Source of the DNA: Liopterus haemorrhoidalis
Taxonomy: Eukaryota > Arthropoda > Insecta > Coleoptera > Dytiscidae
Assembly (NCBI GenBank): GCA_963971575.1
Contig: OZ020616.1
Coordinates: 21,718,713 to 21,782,712 of the forward strand
DNA: 64,000 nt
Direction: 5' to 3'
The position numbers and the translations under genes were made by a program. Of the stretch, positions 23,307 to 32,852 are shown piece after piece. The notes beneath the pieces were generated by a model, which was given only the letters and a program-made list of their open reading frames with translations, ran no database searches and had not been told where the DNA came from. Each line of letters opens with the position of its first letter. Position 1 is the first letter of the stretch.

Positions 23307-23953
23307 GTCGGTCAAGTGTTATCTTGACGGACTCTCTGTGCGCTCTGAACAGTATCCAAGATACAGATCCAGTGCATCCTCTTATACTAAAGATCCGGTT
23401 GCTACTCTACAATCTGAAAGCTCAGAATGTGAGGGTAGAGCTGTTTTGGATACTGGGACATGTTGGTATTAAAGGCAACGAAGCGGCTGATGTGGCTGCA
23501 AAAGCCGCCTCCCACAGACCTATGATTGATGTGAGTTTCATATTTCCAGGTGACGCAAAGAGTCATCTGAAACATCTTGTTTTAGCCATGAGGCAACATG
23601 AGTCGAGCAGCATACAGAACGTTAAGTTGAGACAGATTAAGGGAGATGTGAAACCATGGGGTTCTTCCTGGAGGATTAACCGCAGGGAGAAAACCGCCAT
23701 CACACGCCTTCGTATAGGTCACTGTTGGTGGACCCATGGGCACCTTCTTCGAGGTGAAGAGTCCCCTATCTGTGAGACGTGTAACACAGATTTGTCTGTG
23801 TTACACTTTTTAACCGAATGTGGGCAGTTCGAGGATATCAGGGAGAGGCTAGGCCTGTGCTATGACCTGTCAGTTGCTTTAGGTGACGACAGAGTACTCA
23901 TGGACAGGCTGATACTCTTCCTGAGAGAATCGAACTTACTGTTTTCTGTGTGA
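23307..23953 (+). pseudogene. I-type LINE ORF2: RNase H domain and C-terminus
   Basis: RNase H motifs are visible: VILTDSLCALNSI (Asp near the start) and ELFWILGHVGIKGNEAADVA (His and Asp). The first part of RNase H with its earlier catalytic residues is missing or decayed. The C-terminus has WRINRREKTAITRLRIGHCW and a Cys/His motif (CETCNTDLSVLHFLTEC) as in I-clade proteins. It ends with a TGA just after 23953. Confidence 0.85.
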
Positions 23954-24470
23954 AGTCTTGCACCTTATTTTAATGGTTTCCATTTCTGAACTGTGATATT
24001 CGATGGTAATTGGCCCCTTTACAGCCTCTTACCGTCACCCTGAGTCTGTTCAAATTTTCGAACAGACTTTTTATCTTATTTATTTATGTTTGTCTGTGCA
24101 ATATTTTTTTTATTGAGCATGTGTAATTTTATTGATTTTATCTATTTATTGGTGTAGTCATTTAGATGGGCTTCGTTAGGCGCAAATAGCCTTTGTTGCT
24201 GTGCGCCAAAAATTTTAACTAACTAACTAACTCATAGTTACAAATTATACTTAGAATTTATATTTATAATCTTAATTATAATTATACTTGCGGATACCCA
24301 TTCACACTAGCTGAAATTATATTTATAATTAGCAGGTGCATCCATCTGTTAGTACAAATTGAAGCTAATCGGTCGGTAATGTAGATCTAATATTTAACCT
24401 CTGCTTTCGAATTGTTTGTTTACAACTTTCCAACGGTCATTCATAGAGGTCACGTATAACTAACAAATAG

Positions 24471-24627
24471 CCACGAAAAAGTGAAGTGAATAAGGAAGGA
24501 GAGATTTTTTTCTTAGGTTTAGTAGAGGTTAACCCAGTGCTTTATGGTAAAAGACATAAAGATTTTAAAAACACTGATTTAAAAGAAATCGTATGGAGTC
24601 AAATTGGAGATCAAGTTTGCATTAGCG
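24471..24627 (+). pseudogene. MADF-like exon fragment with a splice-donor consensus
   Basis: An open frame without ATG reads FFLGLVEVNPVLYGKRHKDF, then KNTDLKEIVWSQIGDQV, matching the first two helices of MADF (Myb/SANT-like) DNA-binding domains. A stop lies just upstream at 24468-24470. GTAAGT follows at 24628, a perfect donor site. MADF proteins are host regulators, but MADF genes also accompany PIF/Harbinger transposases. I cannot tell which this is. Confidence 0.4.
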
Positions 24628-24846
24628 GTAAGTACATTCAGTTGTAGTCATTTTTTAAATATAATTTTACGAAATTTTGCTCTTTACACATCGTTCTCTG
24701 TAATACATTAACACCAAATCTGTTTATTGAATTATTTATTCATTTATACTTCAGACGTTATTCACTTGTTAAATAAGTTGCCTAACCATCAGTCAACAGA
24801 ACATCAACTATTTGTCATCTTAATTTGAATTTTATTTTAAAAGATA

Positions 24847-24996
24847 ATGAATAAGAGAGGTTGCGGTTTTTGTTCTGAACCTGTGAATAGGTCCAACAAA
24901 GGATTTGATTGCACTGGACCGTGCAAAAAGAAATTGCACCCCAAGTGCGGCAATGTTCCTAGCGGTCTCTTAAATAAGATAATAAATAAATTGTGA
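24847..24996 (+). pseudogene. PHD-like ORF1 fragment of a LINE
   Basis: A 49-codon frame from ATG 24847 with the spacing C-F-C, then C-TGPC, then H-PKC, matching the first six ligands of the PHD finger of LINE 1 ORF1 at 6627. The last two cysteines are missing because the frame stops. GTGAGT overlaps the stop, which could be a splice donor by chance. No RT follows on this strand. Confidence 0.5.
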
Positions 24997-25305
24997 GTAC
25001 AATAGATATACAGTAACTAAGTCAAAAATATAGGTGTATGGATGGACATATCAGACACGAAAGTACATATACATAAGAGTATATAAAAACATTATAACAT
25101 TACATATTCAGACCAATTCTGTAACTGAGTTACTATGATCATTGTAACAAAATTTGTCTCTATGAACAAGGTCAGTTACTATCATGAATGAAAGGCATTA
25201 TACTTTTTATAATATTTTATCTTCTAGTAACGTTACTACACAGTAAATTTTTACAGAATTGATCTGATTATCTAAAATAAAGTGAATCATAGATGTTCAA
25301 CGATA

Positions 25306-25896
25306 TTAGCTGATTATACTTAAATCATCATTTAAGAATTCAGAAATGGTATAATAAGCTTTCATTATAAGCATGTTTTTCAAATATTGTTTAAATTTTA
25401 ACATGCTTAGATTCTTAATATTCTGAGGTAATTTGTTGAACAGTGTGGCACCAATATAACTTGGAAGGTTACGTGAGAGATTGTATTTAATCTGAGGTAG
25501 ACGAATGGCTGCCTTTCCTCTTGTGTTGTAGTTATGAAAAGTCTCACCTGTAGTCAACAATTTAATGTATTCTTTTATAAATATTAATAAACTTAATATG
25601 CACAGACCTGGCAATGTTAAAATTCCAAATTTTGAGATTATTTCTTTGCATGATTCCCTTCTTTCGACCCCACCAAGGATTCTCATTGATATTTTCTGTA
25701 ATCTAAAGATTCTTAGCCATGCAGTCGAGTTTTTCCACAGAATAATACCGTAGAGTAAAGTAGATTGAATATAAGAAAAATAAATTGTTTTTAAAGTACT
25801 TACTGATACATATTTAACGACTTTAAACAACATATAGGTAGTTATATGAATTTTTTTCGATATAGCGTTAATGTGTGTTTTTAATTTAATTGACAA
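25306..25896 (-). pseudogene. LINE D ORF2 C-terminus
   Basis: This 196-codon piece covers the thumb and C-terminal domain: SYIQSTLLYGIILWKNST, LFNKLPQNIKNLSMLKFK and a final EFLND. It ends at a normal stop near 25306. A gap with stops (25897-26009) separates it from the RT. Confidence 0.82.
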
Positions 25897-26009
25897 TCTA
25901 ACTCAAAATCAAGAAATCTAACATTTTGGCAGGCGTATAAATTATTATTGTTAAACACGGTTTTATTTAAACTCAACACCATATTATGGGTTTTACTGGC
26001 ATTCAGCTT

Positions 26010-26784
26010 TTAACGGTTCAAATCAAGCCATGTAGTAGCCTCGTTGATGGTTTTTTTCACCGCTTCTGCAATGTCTCTCTGATCAACCCCGTTGTTTATA
26101 AACATGGTATCATCGGCATATAAGATAGACGTTGCATTAATATTATTAGGCAAATCATTTATGTAGAACAGGAACAACAATGGACCAATAATTGTTCCTT
26201 GACCCACGTCTATATTTAAATTAAGGACGTCAGATTTAGAATTCTTATAGAAAACGTATTGCTTTCTATCTGACAAAAAAACTTTCTACCAATTCTAAAG
26301 CTTTACCACGTACGCCGTAATGCTTAAGTTTGTTACAAAGTGTCCTGTGAGTTACACAATCAAATGCCTTGGTGAGGTCACAAAAAGTTGCAGCAACATG
26401 AAGTCGTGCTTCCAATTTATTTATTACATCTACAAACAGTTTAGTCACTGCACAAGTAGTAGAAAAGCTAGATCGAAAACCAAACTGACTATCAGAAAGC
26501 AAGTTATATTTCTCCAAAAATGAGTTTATTCTACTTTTTAGTGCCATTTCAAACATTTTAGAAAAAATTGGCGTAGTTGCAATCGGTCTATAATGTGAAG
26601 GATTGTCTACGTCGCCCGGTTTAAAAATTGGTATTACTTTAGACAACTTTAACGAAGATGGAAAAGTACCGTTTTCAAATGAACAATTTATAATGGCAAC
26701 CAGAGGCTTGACAATAATAGTAGCTGTAGCTTTGACTAAACGCACATTTATGTCATATATATCAGTACTACCGCTGTTTTTCAA
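26010..26784 (-). pseudogene. LINE D reverse transcriptase (frameshifted)
   Basis: The frame 26266-26784 has NSGSTDIYDINVRL, HYRPIATTPIFSKMFE, DSQFGFRSSFST and FCDLTKAFDCVTH. The adjacent frame 26010-26276 has GQGTIIGPLLFLFYINDL and the catalytic SILYADDTMFI. The two overlap by about ten bases in different frames, so a single indel near 26270 separates them. Upstream coding continues in broken form to about 27110. Confidence 0.88.
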
Positions 26785-27291
26785 AGACTTTATTATGTTT
26801 AATATTTCATTAATATCTACGGGGGATAAAAATAACGAATTGTTTTTTTAAAACTTCAAAAACTGATTAAAATTTATCACATTGTCTGGTAAATTAGATA
26901 CTATTTCATTGGCTACTGTAGCAAAAAAAAAAAAAACATTTGGAGATAACCTGCTATCCGTATTTCTGCTATTATTACTATTAGTTAGTTTATTTTCCTT
27001 TCTTATGATATCCCATGTCATTCGACTTTTATTTTCTGATGTAATTATGAGTTTGTCATAATATTCCCTTTTAATTTTATTAATTTTTTGTCTATAGACT
27101 TTTTATATTTATTGTAAAAAGGTATAAAAACTGAGTTTTGTTTAGAATTTATAATATTTTATTTATATAATTTATATAAAAAATCTAAAACATTTTTAAT
27201 TTTTCTTAATTCATCTGTATACCAGTTGTGGCGCCCGCTCCTGGCCCAGGTAGTGTAGGAGTCTAGACGACGACACACAAGGGTTGACTTA

Positions 27292-27763
27292 AGCCTGGAA
27301 CAGAATGCACAGCGCGCTACGCCGTCAGCGCGGCGTCATTTGCGACAGCGTTGCGTCAGCGCCGTTGAGATTTTCGCCTGCCCACAATGCAATAATTTTT
27401 AACGCCGTCAAGTGTCACTTGACAACCTATATCTGTGTTTATACGTGCGCTTTCTTTTATTAAAAGTATAATGGATGATGAAGACTTGTGTGTGATGTTA
27501 TTTATGTTGTATGCAAGTTATTTATACATACAAACACTTTACCATTCAGTAAAAACTGAGGTTAGGTGTTCTGCGTCAACGTTCAACGGCGTCAAAAGTT
27601 GGAAGTTGACGAACATTCAGTATCAACGGCGGTCGAACGCCGGAGGACGTTGTTCATTCTGTGCACTTGCGTACGACAGCTAGGTTTTAACTTTCTTCTG
27701 ACAGATAGCGCCGTACGTACGGCGTCAACGCGTCGTAGAACTCGGTGCATTCTGTTTCCCACT
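27292..27763. mobile_element. PIF/Harbinger-like deletion derivative
   Basis: The ends are inverted (AGCCTGGAACAGAATGCAC on the left, AGTGGGAAACAGAATGCAC on the right read in reverse complement), flanked by TTA on both sides (27289-27291 and 27764-27766). A three-base TWA duplication is the PIF/Harbinger signature. The interior is GC-rich compared with its surroundings. It keeps a short open frame from ATG 27471 (MDDEDLCVMLFMLYASYLYI), possibly the start of a transposase. It is too short to encode a whole transposase. Confidence 0.7.
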
Positions 27764-29127
27764 TTAGGAAAGTCAAAAATGACGGCGCAGTGCGCGGTTA
27801 GGAGAATTTATTATTATAAAATAAAATCAGGTTCTTGGTACAGTTGCGTTGCCAGTAAATTGATAACAGAGAAAACCAGTGGCGAAGGGAAACCTCCGAT
27901 AGACTTACCCTCACATAAAAAAAAAATAAAATAAATAAAAAATAAATAAATAAAAAAGAAATAAATAAAAAAAATAAATAAAAAAAAGATTTAGGTAAAC
28001 CTTCAAAAATAAATCAAATTATGTTTTATACAAATTTTTGTTTAAGGCTTGGTTGACTAGTTATGAATTTTTAAAATTTTTAAAATTTAATAGCTTCCGT
28101 TTCCGGTTTCAGATTTTCATGAAAAACAATAGGTTTCTTCCCAATTAATAGGAGAATTTTTTAGTACCAGAACGAACTCTCTAAGTTGAACCGTTCATGA
28201 GTTCAAATTCAAGTTCAAAATCGTTTATTTAATTTAAATAGTCAATACATACATCATAACATTCAGACAATTTTACATTTTTTAGGCATTTAGTCGCTGT
28301 GTACCGCACCAAGTGTTACAAAGCACGTGCGGAGCGTGTACAACAGTTACTAACATGTTATTAACTAACAATTTTACGTACATAGACACAGGTGTTCACA
28401 CATGACAATTGAAAATTTTTTAGCATACATAGAAATATTAAAATTGTAACTCACTTTACCTCTTGCAGTTTATAGTAGTGTTTTTTTTCCAGATTTTTAT
28501 AATCCTATAATATAATACGCCTGTTTGTATGTTCGTATCTTCGTCTATGGTATGTTCGACCGGTCGTTTCTTCATTCCCCGATAGAGGCGCGCATATGTT
28601 AATTATTTATGTCAAATTGTTTAAAATATATTGTTGATGCAATAATAGTGAATTTTCTACGAGCACTTTTTATAATTATTATAAGATGCAATAATAGTGA
28701 ATATTCTACGAACACTTTTTATAATAATTGATAGAATTGTAAGAAATTATTGTTTATGTATTGGACAATAGTGTGCTGTGAATTTTTGTTTTGAGTGTTG
28801 ACAATAAATTAGTAAAAAGGACAGTTGTGTTTTTCATTAAAAAATCACTTCACAATTATTAATTTAGTTGTGAAATACACGGATCGGTTTTTTTACGAAA
28901 CAAAACACAGAAAAACGTTATCCTTCCGTGATATGCGACATTTTTGATTAAAATTATTATTAGCAGAAAAATAATTATTTTAAAAAATATTTGGTTTTGA
29001 TGAAAGTAAGAAAAATGTGACTTTTTTTTCTTTATTATTATTTTTTTATTTCTACGATTTATAGGACAAGATTTACAATATCCCACTGCAAACTCTATAC
29101 AGATGGCAGCACATAACGACTACACTA
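27764..29127. other. AT-rich stretch without genes
   Basis: Holds an A-rich (AAATA)n tract at about 27918-27990 that looks like a retroelement tail, and a tandem duplication of a ~57 bp unit (core GATGCAATAATAGTGAAT) at about 28634-28730. No protein-like frame is supported. Confidence 0.5.
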
Positions 29128-29388
29128 AGGCCCGGTTTTTCCACCTTCAGATATAGTTCCAGGTAACTATCTGACAGATAAGGTTATTTGTAACTTCATC
29201 TGCTGAGTAAATGTCATCCCTTCTTTCTATACAAACGTATCTATCGGATAGTTATCTAACGGATAATGAGACTGACGTATTGGATTCACTGACTGGTATT
29301 GACATTTATTCAGCAGATGAAGTTACAAATAACCTTATCTGTCAGATAGTTACCTGGAACTTTATCTGAAAGTGGAAAGACCGGGCCT
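29128..29388. mobile_element. MITE, family M1, copy 1 (261 bp)
   Basis: It begins AGGCCCGGTTTTTCCACC and ends in the inverted copy; the inverted repeats extend about 90 bp from each end. TA flanks both sides. A second copy of exactly the same length lies at 45031-45291. It has no coding capacity. The target TA would fit a mariner-type or related transposase, though a TAA target cannot be excluded. Confidence 0.88.
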
Positions 29389-29440
29389 TAATAATTCAAG
29401 AATTATCAGTGGCTCTAAAACAATGGTTTCTGTTTATTTA

Positions 29441-30240
29441 TTCACCTTAAAAGCACTATCTTAGGTTATGGTTGATACCTGTTTATTTTTTTTTTTTTTA
29501 TAAACCACCTAAATATAAATTGTATTTTAACTGTTCTGTGCAGGGCTAGGGACAGTGATTCACCTTAAAAGTACTATCTTAGGTTATGGTTGATAACTGT
29601 TTTTTTTTTTTTTTTTATAAACCACCTAAAAATAAATTGTATTTTAACTGTTCTGTGCAGGGCTAGGGACAGTGATTCACCTTAAAAAAAGCACTATCTT
29701 AGGTTATGGTTGATAACTGTTTTTTTTTTTTTTTTTTATAAACCACCTAAAAATAAATTGTATTTTAACTGTTCTGTGCAGGGCTAGGGACAGTGATTCA
29801 CCTTAAAAGCACTATCTTAGGTTATGGTTGATAACTGTTTATTTTTTTTTTATAAACCACCTAAAAATTAATTGTATTTTAACTGTTCTGTGCAGGGCTA
29901 GGGACAGTGATTCACCTTAAAAGCACTATTTTAGGTTATGGTTGATAACTGTTTATTGTTTTTTTTATAAACCACCTAAAAATAAATTGTATTTTAACTG
30001 TTCTGTGCCGGGCCAGGGACAGTGATTCACCTTAAAAGCACTATCTTAGGTTATGGTTGATAACTGTTTATTGTTTTTTTTATAAACCACCTAAAAATAA
30101 ATTGTATTTTAACTGTTCTGTGCCGGGCCAGGGACAGTGATTCGCCTTAAAAGCACTATCTTAGGTTATGGTTGATAACTGTTTTTTTTTTTTTTTTTTT
30201 TATAAACCACCTAAAAATAAATTGTGTTTTAAAAGTTCTG
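29441..30240 (+). repeat. ~117 bp tandem array, seven units
   Basis: Units start with TTCACCTTAAAA at 29441, 29559, 29676, 29797, 29911, 30026 and 30141 (spacing 114-121). Each has a variable T-tract and ends with AGGGACAGTGA. Most of the length variation is in the T-tract. No coding frame runs through it. Confidence 0.92.
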
Positions 30241-31235
30241 CACAGTCCCGCCTGTTTAGAATCTCTGTATATTAAACAAATGACGTGTGTGTGACGCATG
30301 CGCAGTGTTCAGTGGTATATTGTAAATCTACCCCGTAATTTGAGATATAGTGTAAGTACGCTTTTTTCCGTGTGCCCTTTTTGCAGTGCGTGTATTTTTT
30401 CATGCGTGCTTTTTTCCGTGTGCGTATTAATCCGTGTGCGTTTTTTCCGTGTGCGTATTTTTATATTATATAAGAAAATGGAAAATTAATTTTAATAAAT
30501 ATATTTTAAATTTAACGTCTGAAATCATTTTTAGTTTTAACATTATAAATATAATGCACTGACTGAAAATGAATCGTTTTCCCATCTTAAAAAGCTAATG
30601 AATTAATCATTCGGAATAATGCTCATTATTTGTCCAGTTTTTAATAATGGGCGAAGAGTTGATTCAATTTCAATTGGATGAAGTTAGGCGTATGGCTAGA
30701 GAAAGAAGTCTGACGTGTCGAGCAAGTTCCACATTAAGGTAATGATTTGTTTGCCAACGGGTGCACTAGTAAATAAATAATTAAATACAAAAATAAATAA
30801 ATAAATAAACAGAATAAGATGAGAATAAAAAATTAAAACACTTAAATAAGATAAGTAAATAAACAATTATTAACAAGTATAGTATTTACCACCATTTTAA
30901 TAAGACATAGATGGGTAAAGTTTTTCACAGATTATTCGCAGATTTTAAGAAAGGCATTCATAGCATACATAAACTGAGATATTGAGATAAATAAATAGAT
31001 GAGTAAAAATTTAATAAAACAATAATTAAAATGATATAATAAAATAATAATGGGAATGAATGAAATAAAATAATAAATAAATAGATAATAAAATAGAATA
31101 AAATTAAATAAATAAATAAAATATATATCTGTGTATAAAATTACAATTACAATTACAAGACGGGAAAACACAAAAGTTAAAAAGTATTATTTATACATAA
31201 TAGATACCGAACATTAATTAAGAAAAATATACATA
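30241..31235. other. AT-rich stretch; short GT-rich repeats and one small frame
   Basis: At about 30360-30460 the motif TTTTTTCCGTGTGCGTAT recurs in varied form four times. At 30647 an ATG opens a 31-codon frame (MGEELIQFQLDEVRRMARER...) that runs into a GT donor-like site at about 30740; I do not recognise it. 30780-31150 is a run of (AAAT)-like simple sequence, possibly the 3' tail region of the LINE to its right. Confidence 0.4.
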
Positions 31236-32651
31236 CTACACAGATGAGTTGTTCTGTAATAGTAAATCTTTCAGACACTTGAGAAATCGATTATAATCCA
31301 AATGGAAATCTGTGTCTTCTGCTATGTTATTTACTAAAGTCACTGAACTATAGCAACATTGATTTCTACTTGTAGTTTTATTTAATTTAGGTAGTTCTAA
31401 TTGAAATTTTCTAGCAGATCTGGTTGCAGTATTAGAAATTTTGGTTTTAAAAACTGAAAAAAATCTTTTTACGAAACTTATGGTGCTGTATTCATATAGC
31501 TGTTGTGCATTCATTAGATTGAGCTCTCTAAATAAGGGTACAGAACTATCGTACTTGCCAGCGCCACAAATAGTACGTACAGCTATCCTCTGACAAATAT
31601 GTATGCTGTTTAATATTGTTGGGTATGTTACATCCCAGTGTATGATTTCATACCTCAGGGTAGATTCGTACCATGCGACGTAAAGATTTCTAATCTCTTT
31701 TGTTGGGAGCACTTTTTTCATATAATACAATTTATAATTTATTTGTTTTAACATGTTCGAAAGTGTATTTATATGAATGTCCCATTTTAAGCCAGAATCT
31801 ATAGTGAGTCCCAAGTATCTAATAGATTTTACATTTTCAATATACCCACATAAACAATTGTAAATGCATGTATGACGATGATACTGGATTTGTAATTTAC
31901 CAAGAGATGCTGCGGGTTTATGGGTGAAATAAATACATTTTGTTTTTGACACATTTATAATCATACGGTTTTTAGTTAACCAACCAGGAAGGAGGATTAG
32001 ATCAGAGTTAAGTAGATCATTTAAACCCTCTATATTTTCAGCACAGCATACAAGAGACATGTCATCGGCAAAGGCAAAGAGGGAGGAGTGAAAGATAAGT
32101 TGCAGTAGATCATTTATAAAGAACAAATAAAAGGGGGCCTAATACTCCACCTTGTGGAATTCCATATCTGACAACTCCTTCATCACTTACTGTGTCAGTG
32201 ATTTTAGTCACCTGAATTCTGCCCGTTAAATATGATGTAAACCATCTGAGTATGAGGCCAAAAAAACCATATTTGTTCAGTTTCATTATTAAAATTTGAT
32301 GATCTATTATGTCAAAAGCTTTTTTCAGGTCTATATATACGGCAGCCGTTGGTATGTTATTCTATCTATGTTATTATTATCTATGGTTTTTACAATTTGA
32401 GAAATGTGCCTCTCAACAGCTATATCGGTACCCAATCCAGGCAAGAAACCATACTGATGACCTGATAATAAATTGTTTCTTTCGAAATAATCTAAAATCC
32501 TAGCGTGCATTAAACTTTCTAATATTTTCGCCTATAGTTTTCTATGCTACTTCTGTCTTCTGATTTGAAAATGGACGTTACACATGCAATTTTTAATTTA
32601 TTTGTAAATGTGCCGCTATTCAAAGACAGATTAAAAATATAAAGTAACAGC
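31236..32651 (-). pseudogene. Family A LINE copy 1: RT palm, thumb and C-terminus
   Basis: The open frame 31236-32126 has the catalytic FAFADDMSLV, an ISVSKTK-like segment, RYLGLTIDSGLKWD and the thumb/C-terminal domain to a stop at 31236. Upstream, 32127-32650, the minus strand still shows GIPQGGVLGPLLF, DLKKAFDIIDHQIL and QYGFLPGLGTDIAVERHI in broken frames. The catalytic motif is FADD where most LINEs have YADD. The frame is cut at 32652 by the target site of the Jockey LINE. Confidence 0.88.
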
Positions 32652-32664
32652 GGAAGAAATATAT
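32652..32664. repeat. Target-site duplication of the Jockey LINE (left copy)
   Basis: GGAAGAAATATAT occurs here and again at 37119-37131, on either side of the Jockey-type element. Both copies sit in the coding sequence of the family A LINE. Confidence 0.88.
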
Positions 32665-32852
32665 ATATATATATTTTTTTCTTTATTGATAATATTTACA
32701 ACTAACCAAAGAGGTTAACCAGTAAATTTAATAACTACTAATAACATGTGTGGAGTTGTCACTCAATAGTGAACCTCCAGTATATAATAATTATAATACA
32801 AACTTAGTACAAATAAAATATTTATAAAAATAATAAAAAACAGTAAATATTG

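Larger units (their letters stand above)
21560..24235 (+). mobile_element. I-type LINE with RNase H, 5'-truncated and internally deleted
   Basis: Contains the end of the endonuclease domain, a fragment of RT, the RT thumb region, an RNase H domain and a C-terminal Cys-rich motif, in the order of I-clade LINEs. It ends in (TAAC)4 at 24215-24232, a short tandem tail. ORF1, the start of the endonuclease and most of the RT palm are missing. Confidence 0.85.
25306..27120 (-). mobile_element. LINE D, minus strand, 5'-truncated
   Basis: A non-LTR retrotransposon fragment holding the region between endonuclease and RT (26830-27120, e.g. KSRMTWDIIRKENK on the minus strand), the RT and the C-terminal domain. 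The endonuclease and ORF1 are missing. The C-terminal end (FNKLPQNIKNL, AYYTISEFLND) is of the type found in CR1/Jockey-group LINEs. I left the clade open. Confidence 0.85.

Noticed and set aside
27435..27934. Two longer plus-strand frames in and beyond the PIF/Harbinger derivative
   Set aside because: Only the first ~20 codons from 27471 look protein-like; the remainder crosses the inverted repeat and the target duplication.
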